From contig CM077002.1 of assembly GCA_039090855.1 (NCBI GenBank), positions 83,332,194 through 83,396,193 of the forward strand: a stretch of DNA of 64,000 nucleotides, given 5' to 3'. Shown here piece by piece: positions 20,374-30,719 of this stretch. The notes beneath the pieces were generated by a model, which did not search any database, was not told the DNA's origin, and saw only the letters and a list, made by a program, of their open reading frames with translations. Position 1 is the stretch's first letter, and every line of letters begins with the position of its first letter. The DNA comes from Macrothele yani. Its lineage: Eukaryota; Arthropoda; Arachnida; Araneae; Macrothelidae. The translations under genes were made by a program, and so were the position numbers.

Positions 20374-20685
20374 ATACAAGCTCCGTTTATTGGTGTGAAA
20401 GTATATTTAAAGAAGAAATACAAGGGAAAATTGTATCTCCCGAGCTTTCGCTCTCCAACCAGGAGGCTTTCTCAAGGGTTGCAGACGTTACTAACAAGTC
20501 TGGCGAGTATAAACAAAAAATTAAAGTGTTTCGAAATTGTTTGTCTATACTCGCCAGACTTGTTAGTAACGTCTGCAACTCATGAGAAAGCCTCCCGGTT
20601 GGAGAGCGAAAGCTCGGGAGTTACAATTTTTCCTTGTATTTCTTCTTTAAATATACTTTCACGCCAATAAACGGAGTTTGTATAG
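20374..20685. repeat. ~310-bp palindrome (two ~145-bp arms)
   Basis: The arms begin CAAGCTCCGTTTATTGG and end CCAATAAACGGAGTTTG. They carry GAGAAAGCCTCC...GGAGAGCGAAAGCTCGGG and are separated by about 25 bases of AT-rich loop (about 20518-20540). They differ at few positions. The GAGAAAGCCTCC/GGAG/CGAAAGC pattern recalls the terminal regions of Penelope-like elements, so this may be two inverted Penelope ends or a foldback element. Confidence 0.75.
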
Positions 20686-22270
20686 ATTTGTTTATTGCTT
20701 TTAGGTGTGAATCTCGTTCAACAAATGCTCGTCTATATTATATTTCATCACGTTGTAGGTGGAATTCGTGATGTGGCGCGCGTCCGAAGAATACATATAC
20801 TTTAATAAGGTCTGCAAACCATTTTTCATTGTATTACGCAAATATTTATATTTCCAGCTCCCTTGTTTTATCTTCAGCTGTGACCTACCCCCTACCTAAA
20901 GGGAGGGGCGATACACCTGAGGATATAACTCATCTCAAAATTAACAGCCCGTTGTGATAATCACAAAAGGCACCATCTCAAACAAACGCTTTGGTAAACC
21001 CCTCGGATGAATAGAAGTCGCACAAAAGTCTTTGAACTACTTGGGGGCCGAATATGGAAGTTTAACCCATTTTTTTTTACATATATACGCTATAAAATAT
21101 GTATAACCTTTTTCACTGAAATTTCCTGGCAAATAATTTGACACCTCAAAGTCAAACAGAATATTACTAATGAAAGAAAAGATTGGATAACAGTGCGTAA
21201 TATTAACGTCTCGCACTCGGTTATCGAGAACTGAATATGTAGTCATGATAAAAAATTCCTTAACATACCTAGGAACAATTATACTCATCAATTCACAACA
21301 CTTTCAACATGAGAAACCAGCCAAATGATTCCCACAATAGAATAAACAAGCAATGACAAATCGAAATAAACAGTAAATATCGTTGCCACATTTGAGTTGC
21401 TCCAAGGAATTTTATTGGTTTATGCTTGTGCACGAACCAAGGAGGTTAGAAAAGATGAAGAAAGGGTGACGTCAGAAACTTGAAGCACTTTGAGCAGACG
21501 ACGCAGAGCTGATGGCCGCGCTCAGTGAGACGTTACTAGTACTTTTTCACCGTTGCGGGAATAAGGAATAGATCGTTTTTCATCAAAAAATTTATACTCT
21601 TTTTAAAATGGGATCGTGCTGTGCCTTTGCATGGGTCAACTCATCAACTAAAGCACCTGCTGGTGTAACTTACATAGGAAATTGTTCATTGAATATTAAT
21701 TTTTCTCTAAATTAAAACTTTTTTTTACAAAGCGTTGCAGTTTGATTAAGAACTGACGGTTCTGAAACTGACCAAATGTTAAGCAAATCAGAATTTAGAT
21801 TACTCTTTACCTCCAGAAATTGTCCACAGTAATATTCTCATTTACTAATAATTGATATACCTTACACATTCGTGTTATTTTTATACTTAGTCATTCTAAT
21901 GTATTAGGATCTCAATCTCTGCTGACGGCGGCGGAAAGTGCGTCGCGGCAAAACGGATGAATTTTCTCGGTGGAGCTTTCTCAGACATGAGTGCATAGAA
22001 TATTATGAACGCATAAAGCGATAAATTCGTGATTTTACTTTGCTCTTTATGTTAATAAGTTCCAGCAGCGTAACCAGGACTTCTTATGGGGGTGGCCCAA
22101 ATTATTGATGATGCAAATTAAAACACTCTGTAGGAACCGTCCCCCAAAGTAATTGGGAAGCGATGAAAATATCTCCACCGTATTAAAGTGAAAATATATG
22201 ATCAAAAACATATACAAATATATTTAAAATTCCCATTGTTGGTAAAATATATATTCAAAATCACATACAA
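20686..22270. other. No gene seen
   Basis: AT-rich DNA with short meaningless frames only. The frame 21037-21291 on the minus strand has no recognisable motif. Confidence 0.4.
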
Positions 22271-22276
22271 TTACGG

Positions 22277-22356
22277 GTCTACGACATAACATCGCAGGGT
22301 AAAACATCGCGGTACTATAGCATCGCAAGTCATAACATCGCAGTAACCTCTAAATA
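22277..22356. repeat. Short array of an ACATCGCAG word
   Basis: Four to five copies of (A)CATCGC(A/G)(G/A), each followed by a variable TAA-rich spacer. Non-coding; tandem word arrays of this style also occur at 30.7 kb and 58 kb. Confidence 0.55.
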
Positions 22357-22494
22357 AATTGCTTTAGATAGATTTTGATGAATTTCCGAAAAAAAGTACA
22401 GACCGTATGCATTGACGTCGCGAAACCGCGGTCCGCGTCACTTTTTCGCCTGCTGCTTTCTTGCAGAACAACTGGTGTACAAGTGAGATGAAAG

Positions 22495-22719
22495 ATGCAT
22501 TGCATGGGTTACGTCAGTGGGTTATCTGGTGATCAAAAACAGATTTATTCTGATAAATTAAAGCCATTGAGCAATTGTGGTGACCCGTATGAAATTCCAT
22601 ACTCACTTTTCCTGAACAATATTGTAGGAAGCGGAATGTTTTTACTTAAAAGGCACTCAAAATTTTGCATTCCAGCACAGCCACCAGCTTCTGTGCTAAC
22701 AACATATTCACACAGTTAA
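22495..22719 (+). CDS. Unassigned short frame
   Basis: 74 codons beginning MHCMGYVSGLSGDQK, with a GDPYEIPYSLF segment. A DPYxIP motif occurs in some THAP/SWIM-containing transposon proteins as I recall, but this frame is on the opposite strand to the THAP remnant nearby. I do not assign a function, and it may be chance. Confidence 0.2.
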   Translation: MHCMGYVSGLSGDQKQIYSDKLKPLSNCGDPYEIPYSLFLNNIVGSGMFLLKRHSKFCIPAQPPASVLTTYSHS

Positions 22720-23146
22720 TAAAGAGAAAAACGTCCTGTCATCTTTGGCTAATTATTTAATTTAAAAGTTTACCTTTGAGTAATTTAGATATTCCCTAAC
22801 CTGAAACTTAAGCTAAGGTAAAAATCATCAGCTTTACACAGGTAAGGCTATAATAATAATAAATAACAATTCTGGCGAGCAGCGCTAAGTCTCTCTACCT
22901 TATATATATAATAATGACAATAATAATAATAAGCTTGTGAATGTTATGTTATCATCAGATAATTTTTTTCAAAATCGGCCTGGGAACCTAACATATAAAG
23001 GTTGCATACGATATTCATTCCCTTATAGTAGTGGATACATCCACGATAAAGAACAACATAATCTTACTCATAAAAAAGGTTAATTCTTGTCTAAAGATAT
23101 TCATAGAGTTTTTGTAGATGATGCATCAGTAAATTTATGAACATAC

Positions 23147-23371
23147 CTGTTACAAAATGTAAACTACACACTCTAATGTTCTTTCGTTTCCGGTCATCAA
23201 TGTCAACTCTGCTGATACGTGATGACTGATGACCACAAATTTTGGCACTTCTGAATTATTTTTTTATGATTCTGATCCCACTTCGTTCGTTCAGATGATA
23301 ATTTATAATAGGACACATCATTATCTCTCTCACTTTGGTTACTGCAGTCGAAAATAGCACATAACACCATC
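23147..23371 (-). pseudogene. THAP zinc-finger exon, frameshifted
   Basis: Starts MVLCAIFDCSNQSERDN (Cys-x4-Cys), then YYKL and a Trp in ERTKWDQNH. After a frameshift near 23230 the other frame reads NIRVCSLHFVTG (Cys-x2-His), completing the C2CH THAP ligands. Directly after, the minus strand reads CAG|GTATGT, a good 5' splice site at 23147/23146. THAP domains bind DNA in both host proteins and P-element transposases. It could be a decayed first exon of a host gene or of a P-like transposon. Confidence 0.5.
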
Positions 23372-23513
23372 TTCCTTAACGCTCCACAATGCAAATAGAA
23401 GCAGTGCTTGTACACCAGTTGATCTCCAGGACGTCTGCTAGGATGGTTTACCTTGATGTGACGTCATGTGCATACGGTCTATATTTAAGAGGGTGGGGTA
23501 CTTCATAGAAATT

Positions 23514-23829
23514 TATAGCCCACGTTTGGCCTAGTGGGCAACGTTCGTGACTGCTACGGAAAGGGCATCAGGTTCAATCCCAGGCAGGTGCGAACGCTCG
23601 ATCCACTAAATATCCGCCGTGCGTCGAATGGGCACGTTAAGCCGTCGGACCCCGGGTACTGGCCCCCGGTAACAAATAAGGGCGCCTTCCTCCTCCTTTC
23701 TACTTCGCTTCCGTGTCACTTTCCTATCGTGCGCTCCAGCCCAAATCTCCTAGTTTCCTATTTCTAAGGGTTGTTTAAGACCTGGGGTCGGACACTCCTT
23801 TCCTAAAATCCTCTACATATGATCATGAT
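23514..23829 (+). mobile_element. SINE-B (tRNA-like head, ATGATC tail)
   Basis: Box A-like TGGCCTAGTGGGC and box B-like GGTTCAATCCC lie at 23528-23580. A body follows with GGGCACGTTAAGCCGTCGGA and CCGGTAACAAATAAGGGCG, ending in an ATGATCATGATC tail. Target duplication CATAGAAATT at 23504-23513 and 23830-23839. Single copy in this window and unrelated in body to SINE-A. Confidence 0.82.
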
Positions 23830-23839
23830 CATAGAAATT

Positions 23840-24246
23840 GATGTCCTGATTAAATTTTGGTAGAAATCGGGGTTCCCCGTACTGCTTTTCCGACACTATT
23901 TTTCTGTGAAGCTGATAAACTGTTGTAGCTATCAACACGAAAATATATATTTAGGAGTTATGTTACGCTTTCATGTGTCGACAAAATTTCGGTAGAAATC
24001 GGGAAACCGGGAGTGGGCTTTTGCCATAGCGTTTCTTTCTCTCTTTTTTTTCGGATTTTTCTAAACATTAGTTCTTTGGTAGGAAAAATCAGCTCAGAGA
24101 CTGGATTAATTTGCAAAAGACTAATATGTGGCACTTATCAAAATATATTGGGGGGGGGTAGACATTAATTAACCTATTTATGCCTCATGCTCCATTATTG
24201 GAACGGTAGTCACTTGGGAGTTATTTGTATCCTACTACTCAAGGAC
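23840..24246. other. No gene seen
   Basis: Contains two related segments with AAATTTTGGTAGAAATCGGG / AAATTTCGGTAGAAATCGGG (about 23853 and 23985), a degenerate ~130-bp tandem repeat. Confidence 0.45.
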
Positions 24247-24257
24247 ATCAACGAGGT

Positions 24258-24477
24258 GCCGCCCCGGTGGCACAGTGGTCTAAGGCGCTGGCCTCTGATC
24301 ATTCGTCCGTAAGGGGTCCGGGTTCGAATCCCGGTCAGGCATGGATGTTGTGTTTGTCTTACGGCGCTGGCTCTCTCCCTTCCCTGGAACCAGTGACCCT
24401 AAAATTAGGGACGGGCGACTGCTTATAGCCCATTGAGTTGCTCACGGTGGTCGTTAAACCTCCAATCAAAAAAAAAA
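24258..24477 (+). mobile_element. SINE-A copy 3
   Basis: Nearly consensus copy with A-tail. Target duplication ATCAACGAGGT at 24247-24257 and 24478-24488. Confidence 0.92.
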
Positions 24478-24535
24478 ATCAACGAGGTCTGATTTTTCAC
24501 ATCTATCTGCTTCCTAAGGGTAGATGTTATCACGT

Positions 24536-25225
24536 TAATCACCGTTGGCAGTCAGTAGACGGTTTTTGGAAGGGCTTGGGGCCGAGGTTCAGGGGTCCCC
24601 ATAAAAAATTCTCGTAAAATCTACAGTTTGAAAATTTGGTATACTATCTTATGGTACTCTTATATAGACGGTTTTTGGAAGGGGTCGGGGCCCGGGGTCA
24701 ACTTTCGTCAAATCTAAAGTTTTCAATTGAGAACCATCAAATTTGGGATACTATCTCGTGGTGCCCTAACTTAAACGGTAGAGGTTTTTGGAACGGGTCG
24801 GGGACCAGAGTCCAGGGCCCCCCATTCAAAATTATCGTAAAATCTACAGTTTTCAATTTAAAACCACAAAATTTGGTATACTATTTCATGGACTCTATCT
24901 TAGTCCGTAGACGGTGTTTGGAACGGGTCGGGGCACCTTACAAAATTTTCGTAAAATCTACAATTTTCGATTTAGAACCACCAAATTTGGTGAACTACCT
25001 CATGGTGCTTTAACTTAGACGGTTTTCGGAACGGGTCGGGGCCCAGGGTCCAGGGCCCCTCATTAAAAAGTATCGTAAAATCTACAGTTTTCAATTTAAA
25101 ACCAAACCACCAAATTTCGTATACTATCTCATGGTACCCTATATAACTTAGTCCGTAGACGGTGTTTGGACTCTTAAGATCTGCAACACAATTCAGCACT
25201 CCAATACCGGACCTACGGTCTAAGT
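24536..25225 (+). repeat. Minisatellite 1, block A (~120-bp units)
   Basis: About five degenerate units sharing AGACGGTTTTTGGAA, GGTCGGGGCC, AAATCTACAGTTTTCAA and CCAAATTTGGTATACTAT. It is the reverse complement of the larger array at 45840-47573. Frames reading through it are repeat translation, not genes. Confidence 0.85.
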
Positions 25226-25234
25226 GTGAGACCG

Positions 25235-26830
25235 CCCAGCAAAAACAGTATTGTTGGCCCAGCACTATGTTGCCGCTGCCGAACCGTCAATAAAATGTCC
25301 GGGCGGCCAACAGAAGGGCCAGCAGTTCAGGCCAACAGCTGGCCAACAGTTGGCACCCCATCAGTTGTCATATGCCACAACACGGCCATCAGTGGTCCAT
25401 CACAGGCAGTAGCTGCCACAAGTGGCCCTTCAGTGGCCCTGCAAGTACTTGCCAGAAATGATGGCTAGCCTAATGTGGTCCGCTAGTGGGCCGTTAGTGG
25501 CAGCCAGCAACCACGTGACGTAACTGGTGGCTTGCCGAATCTTGTCCGCCAATTTCCCAGTATTAGCAATAATAAAAAAAAAAGCAAGGATAACCGCAGT
25601 TTCGTAAAGCTACAACTTTTTTTTTCAACCCTTACGAAGCTTGTGATTCAACGCATTGCGCTGGGGAAATTTTCTCGACAGACCGGAAAAACGCCGTTTG
25701 CATCTGACTAGATTCGATCCTGGGCCGTTTATGTGCAAGCCGCGTCCGCTACCGACCGGACTAATTCACAACACACAGGCACGTGCTGGAAGCTATCTGT
25801 TTGGCATGCAATTTGTAATCGAATGCTTCCCGCTTTCATTTTATAAATTGCGAGGTATTTTTCATAAAAGTCAGTTTCATATAATTAATAAATTAATTTT
25901 TTCAACGTAACGATAGTTTTTTGTTTTTTTTACCTTAAGGGAACTTCACTCATTTTCAAGGCGTGTACATACTTAGAGTCGCTTTTTAAAGTTTTGTACT
26001 GTCCTTGCCGTCTTGAAAAGAGATTGTTGAATAAATATATATTTACCCGGGTTCATGTCACATTCTGTTACATTTTTAACGTTGTGTCTTTCCTTTACGT
26101 TGTCCGAAGCTACATTTGTTTTAAAGAGTAAAAGATATTTTATTTTACTTCTCGTTATTTTTAGAAGCGAATTCCTCCCAGTCTTGTGTATTCAACCCAT
26201 GGATGAGTACACCACATAGCGTTGCTTTTTTTCTTTCTTTCAAATAATTAATAAATTGTGTACGCGTTTATTCCCAACAAACGCTATTTTAATGGTTTTC
26301 CAGGATATGTGTTTCAAGCGGTTTCAAATTTTTTCTTCTAATTCATCCACTCCATTCCATGAATTGTTATTCATGAGAATGGAGTGGGTGTATTTCATGG
26401 ATGTAATCTAGTATTTCACGGCTTAATCTGATATCTTCGTCGACGTAAAATTTCATTAGGAAATTAATTCGCCTCTCCACATATGGATTTTTTTCTTAAC
26501 ATCCACTAAAATAACACGATAGCGATAGCGTCGTCTTCAACTAACTGGTACCATGAGAGACACAGCAAGTGTTGCTTCTGCGCGTGCGCAGTCCCGATGC
26601 TTCCACCTGCTGTTGGGGGTTGCATTGGTTGCCAGCAACGGGCCACTAGTGGCACTTGCTTGGAGGCCCACAATTCACGGCGATGCTGCAGGGCCATCAA
26701 TGGCTCACCAACTGATAGCGCTGCCACCAACGGACCACTACCGGGCCGTGAGCGGCAGATTTCAGCCAGCAGTGACCCACCACTGCCAGCTGGTGGCCAG
26801 CAGTTTCCCAGCACTTGTGTTTTTGCTGGG
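25235..26830. mobile_element. 1.6-kb MITE-like element with motif-rich subterminal regions
   Basis: Ends CCCAGCAAAAACA... and ...TGTTTTTGCTGGG, flanked by CG (25233-25234 and 26831-26832). The inverted partner copy near 45.8 kb is an empty site without these 1.6 kb. About 250-300 bases inside each end are packed with GGCCA(N)CAGTGG-like words (25290-25510 and 26625-26800). The middle is AT-rich without a transposase. The TIR, 2-base duplication and subterminal words suggest a CMC/EnSpm-like non-autonomous element, but the superfamily is unproven. Frames in the ends are repeat translation. Confidence 0.75.
25696..25765 (-). other. tRNA-like segment within the MITE
   Basis: On the minus strand, TAGTCCGGTCGGTAGCGGA (box A-like) and GGATCGAATC (box B-like) are about 35 bases apart. 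No clean cloverleaf. Probably a degenerate tRNA-derived insertion. Confidence 0.3.
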
Positions 26831-26832
26831 CG

Positions 26833-27300
26833 TAGATAACAATAAAGTGCAAAAATATCCGGTTAATGATGTATTAAAATCACAAATTAATAAACTTTAA
26901 CTTTCACCACCAACGAGCCGCTTGTCAGGCAGAAATACAATGTAATGTAAATAGAGAGTTCCAGCTTTTCAAAATTTAAAACGGTAAGAAAAAGATTATC
27001 AATGCCAATATCAAGTCGCATGCACGCGACATTACACAGGTGCATTGCATTTCAGTGTCGCGGTTTCTCAGAAGCACACGCCAGATGTACGGCAGTTCTA
27101 TAGATGTCTTCTCGGAGATAAGTATTTTCATTCCCCTTCCTTTCTGTTTTGTTTCATAAAATTAGATTAACTAAATAAAAAAATTGAAGATAAGTTTACT
27201 GGAAAATTACAGGAATGTCTTTTTCATTCATTAACTTTTACCCGCTGAACATGGTGATTCCACAGAAAGTAATATTTACCCGGAAAAACCACCCTGCTAT
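26833..27300 (+). repeat. Unique core of the minisatellite composite, copy A
   Basis: Matches 45330-45790 in reverse complement: AATATCCGGTTAATG, CACAAATTAATAAAC, CTATAGATGTCTTC and GGAAAATTACAGGAA are shared. Non-coding. Confidence 0.75.
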
Positions 27301-27400
27301 TACAAATTACATTAATGATTTCTTTGTGTCCAGTTCCATTAATATATCCATAAAAGCGTTTGGGGCCGTATGAAAAATACATGGTTGATTTCAACGTGAG

Positions 27401-27620
27401 CAGCTCCGGTGGCGCAGTGGTCTATGCGCTGGCTTCTGATCACTAGTCCGAGAAGGGTCCGGGTTTGAATCCCGTGAGTCATGGACGTTGTGTTTGACTT
27501 CTGGCACTGGCTCTCCCGCTTCCCGGGAACTAGTGACCCAAAATTAGGAACTGCTGACTGCTTACCGCCCACTGAATTGATCACAATGGTCGTTAAACCC
27601 CCCCCCCTCCCCCAACTAAA
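27401..27620 (+). mobile_element. SINE-A copy 4, diverged
   Basis: Box A GGTGGCGCAGTGG and box B GGGTTTGAATCCCG are present. The body is recognisable but has many changes, a C-rich run near 27598 and a short A-tail. No clear duplication. Confidence 0.8.
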
Positions 27621-27884
27621 AAAACATTGTGACGTGTCCATTGCTATGTTATGGAGTCGTGTGAAAAGTACGTTTTTGGCATCAACGTGTCCTCTCTTCC
27701 ATGTAGGCTGGCCACAAAATTTTAAGGGACCGTACAATATCGCTCTTTTGTTTCACCGTGTCCGCGCTTCGGTATATGGTTGAAGTATACGTATATATAG
27801 TTGGGCCATTTCAGCACGTAGTATGGTTTATATAGAAAATAAAGAAAATGTTACTATGTTACAACACATTAATCCCAAAGGCGA
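27621..27884. other. No gene seen
   Basis: Includes a GGGCCGTAT/GGGACCGTAC-type phrase (27361-27372 and 27726-27737) seen in other repeats of the window. Confidence 0.35.
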
Positions 27885-28205
27885 TTTCTTGAAATTTTTA
27901 ATCCGTCGTGCTCATATTCACAACGTTAACATAACATGTCAAGTTATTAATGTTACACTTTTACTCTGTCTGCAAGACCTTAGGCCTAGCTTTTTTTAGG
28001 AATTTTTAGTCCGACGTACTCATAAGGTTTCGATAACATGCCAAGGTAATGGTACTGCGTTTTCACACAGACACCAAAATTAATAAACAGGCCTTAAGCC
28101 TTTTTATCAGTTTTCAATCAACTGTGCTCACACGCATAAAATTTTCACAGAAAGTCAAGTTTATTGTGTTGCGCTTTTACTCGAGTACAAAACTTTAAAT
28201 AGCCC
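27885..28205 (+). repeat. Minisatellite 2, block A (~108-bp units)
   Basis: About three degenerate units with (A/G)TC(C/A)(G/A)(T/A)CGTGCTCAT, CATGTCAAGTTATTAATG and CTTAGGCCTAGC. Same sequence family as 44760-45310 in opposite orientation. Confidence 0.7.
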
Positions 28206-29460
28206 CTATACTAGGGGAGGATCACCGCACAGGGGCAGGAATCGCGCGCTTGGGGCCTCGGAATCGCAGGAGCCCAAGAAAACCAAAAAGAAAACTTAAA
28301 TTATATTTTTTTTATTTTCGATTTTTTGTTAATTGGTAAAAATATAAAAAAATAATAACGATAATGTAGGCACATTATCACGTGCTCTGTGACGCTATTT
28401 TCATAGAGGGTACCGGTTTCATGCTACGAAAGGAACCGCGTTCAGCGTCTTATTATTCCTGGCCGTGGCTGTTGTTTCTAGGTCCCGTGTTTTGTAAATG
28501 AAATATCCGTTAGTAGAATGTAAGAATATTCAAAACATCCGGGAGGCCAAAACTCGATTGCCTACTATTCCCAGGAGCAATGTTACAAGGTCACACAGTG
28601 TCTAAACAATTGCGTCCCCCGTTAGTTTTAGCTCTACGGAAAAGGAATGGTACTAATCAACAACGAATCCTTGAACTGTTCCAGTCCTATAGCAAAGCCC
28701 TAAATTTTACCCGCAGTACAGAGCAAAGCCTGCTGGACCATAAGAGCAACTGGAGCTTTCGCTCCGGGACCCATGCCTTCAAGGGGCCTCGCAGTTCAGG
28801 AAAAAAATCATTTTTGTAGAATTTTTAACAATAATTATTTTTATGTGTTAGGTTTGGAGTGCGAAGCCCCTATAAAGTTCTTTTTTTGTTTACAATCCCT
28901 CCATTTTCAAATAGGTTATCGTCCTTCGCCGTACAAATATTGAAATTTGGGGATTTTAAGTGATTATTGAAACTACGTTTTTATTTTCCGCATTCACCAA
29001 ATAGCAAATTAAGTTTCATCATTTTGTGGCCCTTACTTTTATGTATTTAACAATTTGCGTGCAAACCAGATACTTAAATTTAAAGGAATAAAAAGAACAA
29101 TATCAAAGTTGATTTCGGGTTACATATAAAGGCTATTCATTCAGTGACTTAAAAAAATTACTAGAAATAAAAAAAATCATATATGAGCGCGTATAAAAGT
29201 TTAAAAAGTCGCTAATTTGTCACTTGCTCCACTTTGCATTAAAACTCAATCACTAAAACCTTGTATCAGGGGAAAAACAACTATTTGTGCTAATTTATTT
29301 TAGAGGGATCCTTATTATTTCCTACACTAAGATATTCGCAATTCAAAAACTTTCGCTATGCAGGTATTTTTTTTATCATTTTGTAAGGAAGTTTTTGTAA
29401 GAGTCATAGTACAATCTCAACCCAATCTCCCCGGAAAGAAATTCGTAGATTTCAACACTT
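28206..29460. other. No gene seen
   Basis: A CAGGGGC-type segment near 28232 and a CCTCGCAGTTC segment near 28787 look like hAT-end material but lack partners. Otherwise AT-rich and featureless. Confidence 0.4.
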
Positions 29461-29464
29461 TTTA

Positions 29465-30066
29465 CTCTTTCTCTCTCTCTCCCTCTTCTCACTTGCTCTA
29501 TCTGTATCTCTCTCTCTCCCTCTTCTCTCTCTGCATCTCTATCTCTCTCCCTACCTTCTCACTCTTTCTCTGTATCTCTATCTCTCCCTCCCTCTTCTCT
29601 CTCTGTTCTATCTCTCTCCCTCCCTCTTCTTTCTCTTTCTCCCTACTGCTTCTCTCTCTCCCTACCCTTCTCTCTCTCCCTCTTCTCCCTCCCTCTTCCC
29701 CCTCCCTCTTCGCCCTCCCTCTGCTCTCTCTGCATCTCTATCTCTCTCCCTCCCTCTTCTCTCTCTGTATCTCTTCTCTCTCTCCCTCTTTTCCCTCCCT
29801 CTTCTCCCTCCCTCTTCTCCCTCCCTCTTCTCTCTCTGCATCTCTATCTCTCTCCCTCCCTCTTTTGTCTCTGCATCTCTATCTCTCTCTCTCCCTCTTC
29901 TCTCTCTGCATCTCTATCTCTCTCCCTCCCTCTTCTCTCTCTGCATCTCTATCTCTCTCCCTCCCTCTTCTCTCTCTGTATCTCTTCTCTCTCTCCCTTC
30001 CTCTTCTCTCTCTCTCTCTCTCTCTCTCTGTCCCTTCCTCTCTCTCGCTGTCTCTATCTCTCTCTC

Positions 30067-30140
<74 letters not shown>
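29465..30140. repeat. CT/TCTCCC-rich low-complexity tract ending in (CT)n
   Basis: About 675 bases of polypyrimidine. A ~50-base sub-unit (CTCTCTGCATCTCTATCTCTC plus CCTCCCTCTTCT) repeats many times before a pure (CT)n run of about 65 bases at 30076-30140. Long frames on either strand are repeat translation. Confidence 0.95.
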
Positions 30141-30143
<3 letters not shown>

Positions 30144-30287
30144 CTTTCAATCATATTATGGTCTTTTTCTTAAGCTTAAAGCAAATATTTCTTTGACATA
30201 ATTTCGTCTTTATGACAAATTTCTTTATGGCATTCTACAGAGGTGAAGCGCATGTCAAGACAGAGAAGTTGCAACAATAAATTATTT

Positions 30288-30352
30288 CGGTGTAGCTTAA
30301 TTGGTAAAGCACTCGGCTCTGGACTAGAGGGATGAGATTCCTTCTCACCGTC
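30288..30352 (+). other. tRNA-like segment
   Basis: GTAGCTTAATTGGTAAAGC fits box A and a D-arm; a CTCTGGA loop-like stretch follows. The T-arm region (GATGAGATTCCTTCTCACC) lacks a standard GTTC loop. Likely a degenerate tRNA pseudogene or tRNA-derived repeat. Confidence 0.35.
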
Positions 30353-30430
30353 AAAATTTGTGAATTTCACATCGTATGTGTTATTTGAGAACATTTTTCA
30401 CATAACGACTTTATTAAAATATGAGATTTA

Positions 30431-30518
30431 TTTCCTAGTGCGAGCAATGAATTTTTGGTCCGAGCCCCCGCCATAAAATTTCGCCCGGGCCCTGCAAAAG
30501 CTCCCGCCATCCGGCTCT
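30431..30518 (-). mobile_element. hAT-like terminal fragment
   Basis: Read on the minus strand, CAGAGCCGGATGGCGGGAG is followed by CAGGGCCCGGGCGAAATT, resembling hAT ends that start CAG(A/G)GCCGG. The opposite end and an 8-base duplication were not found. Confidence 0.4.
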
Positions 30519-30719
30519 GTTCAGAGGGAAGAGGTCGTGTGCAGAATATTTTCTTTTAATATCAGATCAAATATTCGATGTATTGCAGCTAAAATTAAAT
30601 ATTGATTATACATGTACCTATTACCGGCAAAGTAAATTTGTTATTCTTGAGTAGAATTTCATATGTTTTAACAAACTTGATATAAAATTTCCCTATCAAT
30701 CACAATCCCACAGCGGTTA

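Larger units (their letters stand above)
22395..23490. mobile_element. Possible small TIR element with THAP remnant
   Basis: AGACCGTATGCATTGACGTC...ACAACTGGTGTACAAG (22400-22485) reappears inverted as CTTGTACACCAGTTGA...GTGCATACGGTCTATA (23405-23490), giving ~90-bp imperfect inverted ends. Between them lie an unassigned frame (22495-22719) and a minus-strand THAP-like exon. No target duplication was verified. Confidence 0.4.

Noticed and set aside
23516..23600. Functional tRNA gene
   Set aside because: It is the head of a SINE with a tail and target duplication.
29358..30173. 271-codon Ser/Leu-rich reading frame and Glu/Arg frames opposite
   Set aside because: Pure translation of the CT-rich low-complexity tract.
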